The notes: a model not told the origin generated them from the sequence alone. Positions 16,613 through 25,396 are shown, numbered from the stretch's first letter. The stretch is 64,000 nucleotides of DNA from Candidatus Uhrbacteria bacterium (GCA_018499965.2 JAHBAS020000006.1:31559-95558), one strand, 5' to 3'. Numbers and translations: made by a program.

Positions 16613-18124
16613 TCATTGGGATTTTAATTTCCACGGCTCGGCAAATCGTCCAAGGAATGCGTGTCCGCGTCGTTCTAATTCTACGCCAGTCAATTTTGCA
16701 TCAAAACAATTCACGTATTCGTCGCAGACCGTGATGACTTGTGAGTTTGGTGGAACTTGTGCAAATGCCTTCTCGATGCCGATCGAAGGCGTGTACATGA
16801 GAGGGATGTTGATGCTTCCGGGGATGTGCCAAGCGTTAAAAGATGCAGGTGGTCGCGAATCGACCATGATCGTTCCTTTGTTTACGGAGTCCTGGAATGC
16901 ATTTGGGGTAAATACTCGTTTGTACCGATCATCGGTGTAGACTTTCAAGAATGCGATTTCTCCACTCCACGTGCCTTGATCCGCGACCCAGCCATTCGCG
17001 CCTTTTTCCAAATACCGAGCAGCAATTTTTTTCGTCCGAAGGAATTCCGCGACCTCTTTGCCACGGATGCCGGACCAACAGAATACATAGACCGGGCGAT
17101 CGGTCGGGAGCTCGATCCATCGACCGGCTTTGAGGTCTGCGAATCGAATATGCGTTGCATCAGGGAAATGTCCGTTTTCAAATTCAACGTCCTCTCGCGC
17201 ATCCAAGATGAGGAACGGTGATGTTTGATTGAGCGCGGTTTGAAAATCCGCATTGGATATCGCTTCTGGAAGCTTTGTTTGTGCAGTGAAATAGTCCGTT
17301 GTCGACGCTTGAAGGAGTATTGGCGTCGTTGATGACGTTGCGACGCTTGAAGACTCGCTGAGAACGCGCACGAGGGAGCTTTCTACCCGTGTCGGTTGAC
17401 CGTCTTCTGCACGTTTAATTACCATGAGCACGCCGTAGCGTGTCGTTTTTCCGTCCTCGGTCAGCGTGAGTTCCAAGGATGACGTTTTATCGTCAATGCG
17501 CTGCAATCGGTCGATAGAAATGTCCGTCGTGGACGCATACCATTCCTTGAACGTCTCAAGCGAAACGGATTTTTTGGACATTTCATACGCATCAGAAAAT
17601 TGATGCGCTGCAATGCTGGCATAGTAGCGTTGAATGAATTTCGATACCGCATCTTCCGGTTGCGCGACGGCCTTCTGAGCGGGTTTTTGGTCGCCGAGCG
17701 TAAGCTGATCGAGCTCGTCCGTTGGAACGCTCGTTCGCGTTGACGTTGGTTCTTGGTCGATATTGATCTGATCGGGGTCTGTCGTAGCCATTGAACTTTG
17801 TGCTAGCCAAAGTTTCATTTCTTGCTGTTGTACGTATCGTCCATACAGCCATGCTCCGCCGCCTGATAAGGTAATCGCTCCAAGTCCTGCGATGATCCAA
17901 AAGACGAGCTTTCGCTTTCCGGCGAATCGTTGCTGGAAGAATCGGTAAACCACGCTTCCGGCGGCTGAAAAGAGAATGACGGAAATGGAGAAAAATTGGG
18001 CGATTTGGGATGTAACGTTGAAAATGAAGTCCGGAGGCGGAACGGCTTTGGCTGGATGGGCCGAAAGGACGAATAGGGCTGCTGCAACGAAATAGAGGTA
18101 TGTCATGCGGGAAAAGCGTATCAA
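16613..18124 (-). CDS. Membrane protein with two rhodanese domains
   Basis: This 503-residue protein has an N-terminal signal or TM helix (residues about 7-27) and two further TM helices within about 35-100. A Ser/Thr/Asp-rich linker, an NTF2-like segment (FIQRYYASIAAHQFSDAYEMSKK) and two rhodanese domains follow. The first rhodanese keeps the active Cys in VFCWSGIRG. The second has a Cys in VCDEYVNCF but a less typical loop. Rhodaneses move sulfane sulfur or act as phosphatase-like modules; here they probably face outside. The dikinase-like gene follows 4 bases later, so they are co-transcribed. ATG at 18106 is an alternative start. Confidence 0.8.
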   Translation of the reverse strand: MIRFSRMTYLYFVAAALFVLSAHPAKAVPPPDFIFNVTSQIAQFFSISVILFSAAGSVVYRFFQQRFAGKRKLVFWIIAGLGAITLSGGGAWLYGRYVQQQEMKLWLAQSSMATTDPDQINIDQEPTSTRTSVPTDELDQLTLGDQKPAQKAVAQPEDAVSKFIQRYYASIAAHQFSDAYEMSKKSVSLETFKEWYASTTDISIDRLQRIDDKTSSLELTLTEDGKTTRYGVLMVIKRAEDGQPTRVESSLVRVLSESSSVATSSTTPILLQASTTDYFTAQTKLPEAISNADFQTALNQTSPFLILDAREDVEFENGHFPDATHIRFADLKAGRWIELPTDRPVYVFCWSGIRGKEVAEFLRTKKIAARYLEKGANGWVADQGTWSGEIAFLKVYTDDRYKRVFTPNAFQDSVNKGTIMVDSRPPASFNAWHIPGSINIPLMYTPSIGIEKAFAQVPPNSQVITVCDEYVNCFDAKLTGVELERRGHAFLGRFAEPWKLKSQ

Positions 18125-18311
18125 AGTATGTCGGGTTGTGAAATAGGGAATTAATTAGCGATTTACGAAATCCATGGGCAGTTAAAGTAACGATGAATAA
18201 TCGAGCTTATTCAAAAATACTGAAAACGAAAGATAAAGTTTTGATAAAGTTTTAGATATCGAGGCTTGTTAGATGCGGTTATCGCATGTACTGTTGATTA
18301 ATGATATTCCG

Positions 18312-18678
18312 ATGAATCCTCTGGTTGCACATACTCGTCTCTCATCAAAAAAGATAGCGGTTATACTGGCCGTTTCTTTCTTCGTTTTTCTTCTTTTTAT
18401 TTTTCATGAAAGAGTCTCAACGCTTGTCATTGGGATAGTCTGTGATATTTTTTTTAAAACCTCCCGAGCGAACATTTTGTCTAGATGCGTCTGATAGTTA
18501 TAGGTGTATAACAGATCGAGCTATTCAAAATAAAGATGCCGATATTTGTTACTATCTCGATGCTGGGAATAGTGATCGTTGTATTGACGAAGTCGTATTG
18601 ACCGGAAAGGACGGATCTATTTGTAAGAATATTCGAAATTTTTGGACAAAAAAATATTGTTTAGAGAAATACAAATAG
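18312..18678 (+). pseudogene. Frameshifted Cys-rich membrane protein
   Basis: Two overlapping plus-strand frames read as one protein. The first gives a TM helix (KIAVILAVSFFVFLLFIF) and ends out of frame. The second carries a Cys-rich tail with a repeated pattern of RC...KDxxIC (YRCITDRAIQNKDADIC, RCIDEVVLTGKDGSIC). They meet at a run of eight T (18448-18455). Removing one T joins them as CDIFLKPPERTFC. The tail resembles Cys-repeat tails of CPR membrane proteins. It may be a true frameshift, a sequencing slip, or slippage-based recoding. An ATG at 18273 would extend the N-terminus. Confidence 0.6.
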
Positions 18679-18716
18679 TTAAAAAAGCTGATTTTTCTAT
18701 TTGAGGAAGATGCTAT

Positions 18717-19784
18717 TTAATTTTTTTTGACGGAAGTGACGAAGCGGGCGAAATCCTGATACCTCATCCTCTCGAACATTTTATAGATTTCAAGAGGATT
18801 TTCAGATGGGAGATCTGCGTAGGTTTCAAAACGAAAACCCTGGAGCCATAAGAGTGAGTCGGTCGCATCGATGCCGTCGAGGGCTCGACGGAAGCGTTGC
18901 AAGAAATCTTGTTTTGTTTGATTGAACTCTAGGACCGAAATAGGATGTAGAAAGAATTTTTTTGCGGATGCTTGCTGTACACCAGAAACAAAAAAGATGG
19001 TCTGATGTTTGAACTGCGCGAAGGTGTAATCGGCATTTGAGGGGAGGGATTGCGAACGTTGGTCTAAGAGCTGTCCGAAGAAAAGGAGATAGGGATGTTT
19101 CTTCGTGCATGAAACGACAAGCGCGTGCGCATTTTTCTTTGTGACAAATTCCGTTTTGATCATATTCCACTCCGTGCATTTCGTATGCTTTTTGGTGGTC
19201 TTAAATAGGTTGTGACAGAAGACAACGTGTTTCTTTGTTACGGACTCACCGACCAAAAGGATATCGATAGGCGTTTCTTGGAGGAGATGATTCCAATAAC
19301 GTTTGATTTTCTGTACGTCTGAAAATTGAAGTTTTTTTAGACGCGGAAGATTTCCAAGGATTTCTCGTTGGGGGATGGAAAGGAAAGTGTCGACGCTTTT
19401 ACGCTGCCGGTGCTCCGTGGATCTCATGTATGCACGTGTTTCCTGAAGAAGATCTTGTTTTTCATCTTCAAAGATATTCGAACGGCATTTCCAACGAAAG
19501 ATCATTTCATAAAGCGTTTTTATCGCCTCATGAACGTCTGACATATCCACGAGACAGAAGATGCTCACTTCTTCGCGAGAGGTTCTTGCTTCCAGCGAAT
19601 GGAAAAATCGATCATGTTTTTCTCGGAGTTGGTATCGCGTGTCCTTTTCCGTTCCGCTAAACATGAGGTGTTCAGCGAAGTGCGTAAAGCCCTCGGTCTC
19701 CCCATTTTCAAAAAGACTTCCATTGTTCATGGTGATCACGATGCCGACGGTTTTCTTCCATCCATTTGGAAAAACACGAATCAT
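18717..19784 (-). CDS. M16-family zinc metallopeptidase, short form
   Basis: This 355-residue protein has the inverted zinc motif HFAEH (His35-His39). The third ligand is Glu115 in DLLQETRAY, exactly 76 residues after His39, as in the pitrilysin family. The N-terminal lobe is therefore complete. At 40 kDa it lacks a full second M16 lobe pair, so it probably works with a partner or as a dimer. The substrate, commonly a peptide or processed precursor, is unknown. No signal peptide is visible. It is convergent with the frameshifted gene. Confidence 0.75.
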   Translation of the reverse strand: MIRVFPNGWKKTVGIVITMNNGSLFENGETEGFTHFAEHLMFSGTEKDTRYQLREKHDRFFHSLEARTSREEVSIFCLVDMSDVHEAIKTLYEMIFRWKCRSNIFEDEKQDLLQETRAYMRSTEHRQRKSVDTFLSIPQREILGNLPRLKKLQFSDVQKIKRYWNHLLQETPIDILLVGESVTKKHVVFCHNLFKTTKKHTKCTEWNMIKTEFVTKKNAHALVVSCTKKHPYLLFFGQLLDQRSQSLPSNADYTFAQFKHQTIFFVSGVQQASAKKFFLHPISVLEFNQTKQDFLQRFRRALDGIDATDSLLWLQGFRFETYADLPSENPLEIYKMFERMRYQDFARFVTSVKKN

Positions 19785-19864
19785 ATATGTCTAGTTTATA
19801 AGAGTAGGTGGGATCCGTCTATGAACGAATCCCACCCGAGATTTCTGGCGAATGAGAGGTTCGC

Positions 19865-20035
19865 TCAGAAGATGCCGAGGAACCTTGTTCGTTTCGGCGG
19901 CTTGTTGCCCTTGGCTTTTTGCGAGTGATGCCCACCATCTCGATGTTGAGCATTTTTACCGGGTCCATCCTTCGTCTTCTGACGACTTCCGTTGCCACCG
20001 CGGTACTTGTTTCCGTTGCTGTATCCATGAGCCAT
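19865..20035 (-). CDS. Small basic Gly/Lys/His-rich protein
   Basis: This 56-residue ORF was too short for the ORF track. It starts MAHGYSNGNKYRGGNGSRQK, contains GPGKNAQHRDGGHHSQ and ends RTRFLGIF. An AGGAG ribosome site lies 8 bases upstream of the ATG, with a promoter and inverted repeat further up (20059-20119). The composition is strongly basic and disordered, with no hydrophobic core. This suggests binding to nucleic acid or another polyanion, but no family is recognised. The good signals around it make it more likely real than its length alone would suggest. Confidence 0.65.
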   Translation of the reverse strand: MAHGYSNGNKYRGGNGSRQKTKDGPGKNAQHRDGGHHSQKAKGNKPPKRTRFLGIF

Positions 20036-20058
20036 GGCTATTTCTCCTGACGGTACAA

Positions 20059-20081
20059 ATTCACTTAACTTTTAAGTGAAT
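20059..20081 (-). promoter_or_regulatory. Inverted repeat in the leader of the small basic gene
   Basis: ATTCACTTAA and TTAAGTGAAT form a perfect 10-bp inverted repeat with a 3-base centre. It lies between the promoter and the ribosome site. It could be an operator or a leader hairpin; there is no T-run that would make it a terminator. Confidence 0.6.
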
Positions 20082-20090
20082 GATAGGTGG

Positions 20091-20119
20091 TATGTATAGT
20101 ATATTTGCTAACTTGTCAA
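20091..20119 (-). promoter_or_regulatory. Promoter of the small basic gene
   Basis: On the minus strand TTGACA (20119-20114), 17 bases and TACATA (20096-20091), in an AT-rich region. An overlapping TATACT lies nearby. Confidence 0.6.
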
Positions 20120-20171
20120 GTCTTGTACCTATTTATGCCATTTTTTACCTAAATGATAAGATACTCTTAAC

Positions 20172-21014
20172 ATGACCCCCAAAAAGAAAGCCCTCTTCTC
20201 CATCCTCATAGGATTTTTTGCCCTTATCCTCGTCTTTTTCCTCTGGCAAGCGCTAAAGCCTGTGCCGACGGAAGGGGATTGGCAGACGCCGTTGGCGGTG
20301 CTTTCGACCGCGGAGTTTGAGGGGGATTCGGTGACCGTGAAGAACGTGCGCAATTTTCGATATCGTGGAAGTGAACAGGAAAAGGATTTGGAACCGGCAT
20401 ACTACGACAAGACGTATGATCTCAATCAGGTGGTTAGAGTATGGTACGTGACGGAGCCGTTTAAAAATTTGAGCATCGCCGCGCATACGTTTTTATCGTT
20501 CGAATTTTCGAACGGGGATTTTTTGAGCATTTCCATTGAAGCGCGCAAGCGAAAAGGTCAGGATTATAATCTGTTCTTGGGAATGCTCCGTACGTATCCG
20601 CTCATGTACATCGCTGCGGATGAGCGGGATTCGGTTTTTGTGCGTGCGAATATCCGAAAGTCGGATGTATACGTGTATCCGGTGAAGATCGGAAGTACGG
20701 AAAACGCGAAAATGTTGTTAACGGACATGCTGAATAAGATGAACGATCTCGTGGTTCACCCGGCTTGGTATAACACGCTTTGGGCTAACTGCACGTCGAG
20801 CATTGCCCGGCACGTGAATCAATTGTGGCCGCATCGCCTCAAAGGTTTGCAGTGGCAATTGTGGCTTACGGGATATGCGGATGAGCTCGTGTTCAAGAGC
20901 GGGTTGATCGATGCAGATCTCTCGCTTGAGGGCGCACGAAAAGCATTCGGTGTTACGGAGAAATCACAACGGATCGGGAATGTTGAAAATTACTCGAGGT
21001 TGATTCGAGAGTAA
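20172..21014 (+). CDS. DUF4105-family membrane-anchored protein
   Basis: This 280-residue protein has one N-terminal TM helix (residues about 8-28), with the rest predicted outside. The body carries the DUF4105 signature: VKNVRNFRYR near the start of the domain, HTFLSFEF, and the strongly conserved YNTLWANCTSSI with a Cys. That Cys motif resembles a papain-like NlpC/P60-type active Cys, so a thiol hydrolase role is possible but not shown. It stands alone between divergent and convergent neighbours. Confidence 0.8.
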   Translation: MTPKKKALFSILIGFFALILVFFLWQALKPVPTEGDWQTPLAVLSTAEFEGDSVTVKNVRNFRYRGSEQEKDLEPAYYDKTYDLNQVVRVWYVTEPFKNLSIAAHTFLSFEFSNGDFLSISIEARKRKGQDYNLFLGMLRTYPLMYIAADERDSVFVRANIRKSDVYVYPVKIGSTENAKMLLTDMLNKMNDLVVHPAWYNTLWANCTSSIARHVNQLWPHRLKGLQWQLWLTGYADELVFKSGLIDADLSLEGARKAFGVTEKSQRIGNVENYSRLIRE

Positions 21015-21020
21015 ATGAAA

Positions 21021-21047
21021 ACGTCGCCGGGTGAGGTGCGGCGACGT
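21021..21047 (-). terminator. Terminator of the 21092 gene
   Basis: ACGTCGCCG and CGGCGACGT form a 9-bp stem. On the minus strand it is followed by TTTTCATTT, which points to the gene at 21092. Confidence 0.6.
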
Positions 21048-21091
21048 CGTCAAGGAGGTGTATCGGGGGAGAGGGTTCTTTCTGCTGCTCG

Positions 21092-21754
21092 TTAGACAAC
21101 GAGAGCGGTTTTGAGGTTGAGGTCAGTGAAATTCGGTGTAGCGTTTTGAGGATATTCCGAATCCAATTCTCGCGAGAGGCTCATGGCGGTATAGCTTCTC
21201 GAGACGATTTCTCGACCGGCGTTACTGAGTGGCTCGTTATGGGTGGTGTATCCGTTCGCGCAGAGTTCCCGCCCTGCATCCGCTAACCGCTCTTTGACGT
21301 CGGCGAGGAGTTCTTGTATCGCAACGGTCCAAGAAGTCGTTCGACGAACGGTGCCGCCGTGTTCGCGTGAGCTTTTTGTGAGAACAACGGTCGTTCCGTT
21401 CTGCAGGAATACGAACATTGTGCCTCCGCTGTGCTCTGATCTCATTTGAAGCTCTTCGCCCACGTGGATGACCAGCATGGAAGTATGTTTCCATGGTAGC
21501 GGTGTGTATTGCACGATACAGTCCGGATCCTCGGTGAACGAGTAGAGAATGCCTTTCAGCTTTTCATGCTCGATGCCGATATTGATACCGTCCTGAATTT
21601 GAACGGTACGAATGCCGTTTTGGCATTGTGACTGACCAGCGATGCTGTTCGAGATCTGGCGCATGAGAGAGATGAGCGCTTGGGGCGCGTTGCTCTGTGT
21701 TGCGTGTGGAATAGCGAATCGCTGACCCTGATTGTGTATGGTACGAACGGGCAT
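21092..21754 (-). CDS. Unrecognised cytoplasmic protein
   Basis: This 220-residue protein has a strong AGGAGG ribosome site just before the ATG, so the start is well supported. No TM helix or signal peptide is seen. The middle has alternating beta strands (TSMLVIHVGEELQM, GTMFVFLQNGTTVVLTKSS). A helix (VAIQELLADVKERLADAGREL) and a Ser/Arg-rich tail follow. No family or catalytic motif is recognised. It lies between two terminators, so it is a single-gene transcript. Confidence 0.65.
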   Translation of the reverse strand: MPVRTIHNQGQRFAIPHATQSNAPQALISLMRQISNSIAGQSQCQNGIRTVQIQDGINIGIEHEKLKGILYSFTEDPDCIVQYTPLPWKHTSMLVIHVGEELQMRSEHSGGTMFVFLQNGTTVVLTKSSREHGGTVRRTTSWTVAIQELLADVKERLADAGRELCANGYTTHNEPLSNAGREIVSRSYTAMSLSRELDSEYPQNATPNFTDLNLKTALVV

Positions 21755-21780
21755 AAAGCCCTCCTTTCCCGAAAATAAAG

Positions 21781-21810
21781 ATCGTCCTTCACGGTATTGT
21801 GAAGGACGAT
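21781..21810 (-). terminator. Intrinsic terminator of typA
   Basis: ATCGTCCTTCAC and GTGAAGGACGAT form a perfect 12-bp stem on a 6-base loop. On the minus strand it is followed by CTTTATTTTC. It sits 36 bases past the typA stop. Confidence 0.7.
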
Positions 21811-21845
21811 ACTATGCCGATTTTTCCAAAAACTGTCAATGGATC

Positions 21846-23642
21846 CTAGGCGTTCGCGCGTCGGCGTTCGAATTCCTTAAGGAAACGCTTGCGCATGCGG
21901 ATGTTGATCGGTGTCACTTCCACAAGTTCGTCATCACCGATGTATTCAATGGCGGTTTCAAGCGTGATCTGACGAGCTGGGTGAAGAGGGTCTGCCGCGC
22001 CATCGCCCTTGGAGCGCATGTTCGAAAGTTTCTTTTCTTTACACACGTTCACGACCATATCTTCAGCCTTCGCGTTCTCGCCAACGACCATACCTTCGTA
22101 TACTTCAACCGCAGGGCCGATGAAGAGGTCTCCACGTTCCTGGGCGTTCACGAGTCCGTAGGTGAGCGAGGTTCCGGATTCATGCGCGATGAGGGATCCG
22201 TGTGGGAGCGCGGTGAGTTCTCCGGCGAATGGCTTATATCCGAGCAAGAGGGTATTCATGATGCCCAAGCCTTTCGTATCCGTAATGAAACGGCTTCGGT
22301 ATCCGATCAAGCCACGTGTTGGCGCCTCGAATTCCAAGAAGGCGATGCCATTCTCGTTCTTCATGTCCTTGAGTTCGCCTTTGCGTTTTGCGAGCTGTTC
22401 AATCACGGCTCCAGCGGAGTTCTCCGGGACTTCGATCGAGACCTGTTCATACGGTTCAAGCGTTTCTCCGTTTTCTTCTTTCAAAATCACGCGTGGACGG
22501 GAGACTTGCAATTCAAATCCTTCGCGACGCATCTTTTCGATCAAGATTGAAAGGTGGAGTTCGCCGCGTCCGGAAACTTCAAAGCTTCCATCGGACGTTC
22601 CGGTTTCCACGCGAAGCGCTACGTCGTTCTGCAATTCACGCTGAAGACGATCGGAGATGTTGCGGCTGGTTGTGAACTGACCTTCTTTGCCCGCGAACGG
22701 GGAAGTATTCACGCCGAAGGTCATCTTCACGGTCGGTTCTTCGATCTTCATGACCGGCAAGGCGTCCGGTTGGTTGATGTCCGCAAGCGTTTCACCGATG
22801 TTGATATCTGGAATACCAGAGATCGCCACGATTTCACCGGCTTGGGCGGCCTGTACTTCATCGCGACCCATGCCCATGAAGGTCATGATGTGGTTGATCT
22901 TCGCTGGCTTCATCACGCCATCGCGATTGATCCACGCGACTGGTCCTGGTTTAGCAACGCCGCGAACGACACGACCAATGGCGAGCTTTCCTTTGTACGA
23001 ATCGTACTGCACGTTAGCAACCGAAATCTGCAATGGGCCATTGTCGTCCACCTTTGGTGCGGCGATGTTTTCAATCACGCTCTTAAAGAGCGGTTTGATA
23101 TCCGTCATGGTTTCAAGATTCGCCTCGAGTCCAGCTTTGCCTTGTTTAGCGGAAGCGTAGATCACCGGGAAATCCGTTTGTTCATCCGTGGCATGCAAGT
23201 GCACGAAGAGATCGAACGTTTGATCGAGGACCCAATCCGGTCGTGCATCCGGCTTGTCGATTTTGTTGATGACCACGATGATGCGGTGTCCGGCTTCAAT
23301 GGCTTTCTTCAAGACGAATTTCGTCTGCGGCATCGGACCTTCCTTGGCATCCACGAGCAAGAGCGCGCCGTCAACGAGGTTCATGATACGTTCCACTTCA
23401 CCGCCGAAGTCCGCGTGTCCCGGCGTATCAACGATGTTGATCTTTACGCCATCGTACATCACGGCCGCGTTCTTGGAGAAAATCGTAATACCGCGCTCGC
23501 GTTCGAGCTCGTTCGAATCCATGATCGTGTCGCCTTCAAGTCCGCGTTCCCGGAATGTTTCAGACTGCTTTAACAAGGAGTCCACGAGCGTTGTTTTGCC
23601 GTGGTCGACGTGGGCGATGATCGCGATGTTACGTAAATCCAT
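21846..23642 (-). CDS. typA: Ribosome-associated GTPase TypA/BipA
   Basis: TypA is a translational GTPase of the EF-G family that assists 50S assembly and stress growth. The 598-residue protein has a full G domain: the P-loop AHVDHGKTTLVD, ERGITI, DTPGHADFGGE and NKIDKPDARPD. Domain II and domain V-like regions follow, and the family C-terminus (ETAIEYIGDDELVEVTPINIRMRK) is intact. The length is normal. It is a single transcript with a consensus promoter upstream and a terminator downstream. Confidence 0.95.
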   Translation of the reverse strand: MDLRNIAIIAHVDHGKTTLVDSLLKQSETFRERGLEGDTIMDSNELERERGITIFSKNAAVMYDGVKINIVDTPGHADFGGEVERIMNLVDGALLLVDAKEGPMPQTKFVLKKAIEAGHRIIVVINKIDKPDARPDWVLDQTFDLFVHLHATDEQTDFPVIYASAKQGKAGLEANLETMTDIKPLFKSVIENIAAPKVDDNGPLQISVANVQYDSYKGKLAIGRVVRGVAKPGPVAWINRDGVMKPAKINHIMTFMGMGRDEVQAAQAGEIVAISGIPDINIGETLADINQPDALPVMKIEEPTVKMTFGVNTSPFAGKEGQFTTSRNISDRLQRELQNDVALRVETGTSDGSFEVSGRGELHLSILIEKMRREGFELQVSRPRVILKEENGETLEPYEQVSIEVPENSAGAVIEQLAKRKGELKDMKNENGIAFLEFEAPTRGLIGYRSRFITDTKGLGIMNTLLLGYKPFAGELTALPHGSLIAHESGTSLTYGLVNAQERGDLFIGPAVEVYEGMVVGENAKAEDMVVNVCKEKKLSNMRSKGDGAADPLHPARQITLETAIEYIGDDELVEVTPINIRMRKRFLKEFERRRANA

Positions 23643-23722
23643 AGGAGTTGAGGTTGGAGGTCAGGATTGGAGATCGGATATCACCAATCTTTTCGGTGGT
23701 CTGACCTTCAGTTTGTTGCGGG

Positions 23723-23751
23723 AGTGTAAGCGAAATCGGAGTTTTTGTCAA
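23723..23751 (-). promoter_or_regulatory. Promoter of typA
   Basis: On the minus strand TTGACA (23751-23746), 17 bases and TACACT (23728-23723). The leader to the typA ATG is about 75 bases. Confidence 0.7.
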
Positions 23752-23785
23752 AGGGATTGGACGCCTAGGCTGCTATGTAACGAGG

Positions 23786-23820
23786 AAGCCCTACAGAACG
23801 CGTGTTCTGTAGGGCTTTTG
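23786..23820 (+). terminator. Strong hairpin with short T-run
   Basis: AAGCCCTACAGAAC and GTTCTGTAGGGCTT form a perfect 14-bp stem on GCGT, followed by TTG on the plus strand. No plus-strand gene lies upstream, so it may instead mark the end of the minus-strand zinc-ribbon transcript at 23845. Confidence 0.5.
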
Positions 23821-23844
23821 CGGGGAGAATGGCCATAAAATGGC

Positions 23845-24057
23845 CTAGGGATGGTTTTCCGTTCGGCAATCCGGACAGTGAAAGTCTTGATCAAGGTGCT
23901 TGAGGCGCGTCGCTCGTTGACATGCGATGCATCGTTGCGCTTTTCCGCTAATCAAGAGAAATAATTCATCTTCCACATCGTTTGGTTCAAGCCACGGGCT
24001 CTTGGGTTTCGGATCCGGCAAATCATTGCTTGTTGGCGTTCTCGAACAGAATCCCAT
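23845..24057 (-). CDS. Small zinc-ribbon protein
   Basis: This 70-residue protein has two Cys pairs in CIAC and CPDC, 17 residues apart, the spacing of a rubredoxin-like zinc ribbon. The N-terminal 30 residues are Pro-rich and probably disordered. An AAGGAG ribosome site precedes the ATG, supporting the start. The role is unknown; such proteins often bind RNA or sit on larger complexes. It lies downstream of purM on the same strand, separated by a hairpin. Confidence 0.7.
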   Translation of the reverse strand: MGFCSRTPTSNDLPDPKPKSPWLEPNDVEDELFLLISGKAQRCIACQRATRLKHLDQDFHCPDCRTENHP

Positions 24058-24134
24058 GAGGATGCTCCTTTCATGAATGCGGTGCGAACGGTTGAATCTT
24101 TACGCCTTCAGGAAGAAAAGGCAAGAGTCAAGAA

Positions 24135-24167
24135 GAGCCCGGAACGCGTAGGAGTGCGTCCGGGCTC
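24135..24167 (-). terminator. Hairpin downstream of purM
   Basis: GAGCCCGGAACGC and GCGTCCGGGCTC pair with one bulged base around an 8-base loop. The minus strand continues TTCTTGACTCTTGCC, a weak T-rich tail. It is a probable terminator for purM. Confidence 0.5.
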
Positions 24168-24203
24168 GACTGAAAAGAAGCGTATCGAAAAAAGAAGAAG
24201 GAT

Positions 24204-25361
24204 TTACGATCGGAGATTCATGGTATCGGCGGCAAAAACGACTCTGCCGTTATCGATGACGACGGCTTTGCGTCCACCGTCCTCTTCGACCCGTCCGGCT
24301 TTCCAGGCTCGTATACAGTGTTTCTCGGCGTAGTTGATAATTTCTTCCGTGAAATCCGGATCCACGTATAACGCGAATCCGGCGCCCATGTTGTACGTAC
24401 CCCACATTTCCTGTTCTTCGACCGGACCCATTCGTTGGATAAAGTCGAAAACCGGTTGTGGTTCCGGAAGCATGTCGATGTGATACACGAACGGCCGCTT
24501 GGCGCGCATGAGTTTGCGCCACCCGTGTCCCGTGATGTTCACGGCGTAGTTGATGATGATCCCAACGTCTTGCAAGGCTTTGATGATCGGGGAGTAGAGT
24601 ATCGTCGGAGCGACGAGCGCTTCGCCGAATTCTTTTCCGTCGCTGAGCAGTGTGTTGTATCCGTCTGGAAGTTTTGGAATGATGTCCTTCCAGATCATCG
24701 TGATACCGTTGGCATGCAACCCAGAGCTTTCGAAAAGCACGATGTCATCTCCGTCCTAGATACGACTTTCGCGAATCACGTCTTCCGGAGATCGGATTAC
24801 GCCTGAGGCGGAACCACTCAAGAGCACTTCCCCTGGTGTAATGATGCGTTTGAGCGTCGGTGTTTCTCCGCCGCCCCATACGCACTCGGTTATGTCGCAT
24901 GCATGGCTCCATCCTTTGAGGATTTCCATCCATTTCTGTTCGTTCTCGAACCAGTCGCTTGACCCTACGGCCAAGTGCATGGCGCATACGAGCGGAAGCG
25001 CGCCGGTGGTCAAGAGATCGTTGACGCACATGGCGAAGTTATCGATGGAGATGTTGAAGTGCGGCCTGACCGTGTCGGAAGATGGATGATAGTCGTCCGC
25101 GATCACGGATTTCGTTCCCAACCCTTCGTTCACGTCCGCGAGGTAGGCGAATTTTGCCGGATCCACGACGCGCATCACGTACGCGCTTTCGCCGCGGCTC
25201 CACGGCTCTTCTTGAAATCCGTACTGCAAGCAGTACGAAGCTGTTAGTCCGGCGAGTCGTTGTGCAGCGATCTTGAAAGGATCCATCACGTCGTAGTTCA
25301 CGCCGGATCCTTGGTAGGTGATGAATGTTCCAGGGACAGATTCCGTTGTCGATTCTTGCAT
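24204..25361 (-). pseudogene. purM: AIR synthase purM interrupted by in-frame TAG
   Basis: PurM closes the imidazole ring of AIR in purine synthesis. The two ORFs at 24756-25361 and 24204-24740 are in the same frame, separated by one TAG at 24756-24758 and five further codons. Together they give about 385 residues with PurM words on both sides: GSGVNYDVMDPFK, NEGLGTKSVIADDY and SIDNFAMCVNDLLTTGA before the stop; GDDIVLFESSGLHANG, NITGHGWRKLMRA and MGAGFALYV after it. The stop falls in a variable position just before GDDIV, so readthrough would give an intact enzyme. A promoter and GGAGG site are intact. A recent nonsense change, a sequencing error, or readthrough are all possible. Confidence 0.8.
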
Positions 25362-25396
25362 GATGTTCCTCCTGTGTTCTTCTTTTGTGATCCATC

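Noticed and set aside
22554-23573. Plus-strand 339-residue ORF
   Set aside because: It is a shadow of typA; the minus-strand frame carries all the GTPase motifs.
24756-24758. Recoding of TAG as an amino acid across the genome
   Set aside because: Several clear genes here end in TAG with a terminator or next gene directly after, so TAG is a normal stop in this organism.
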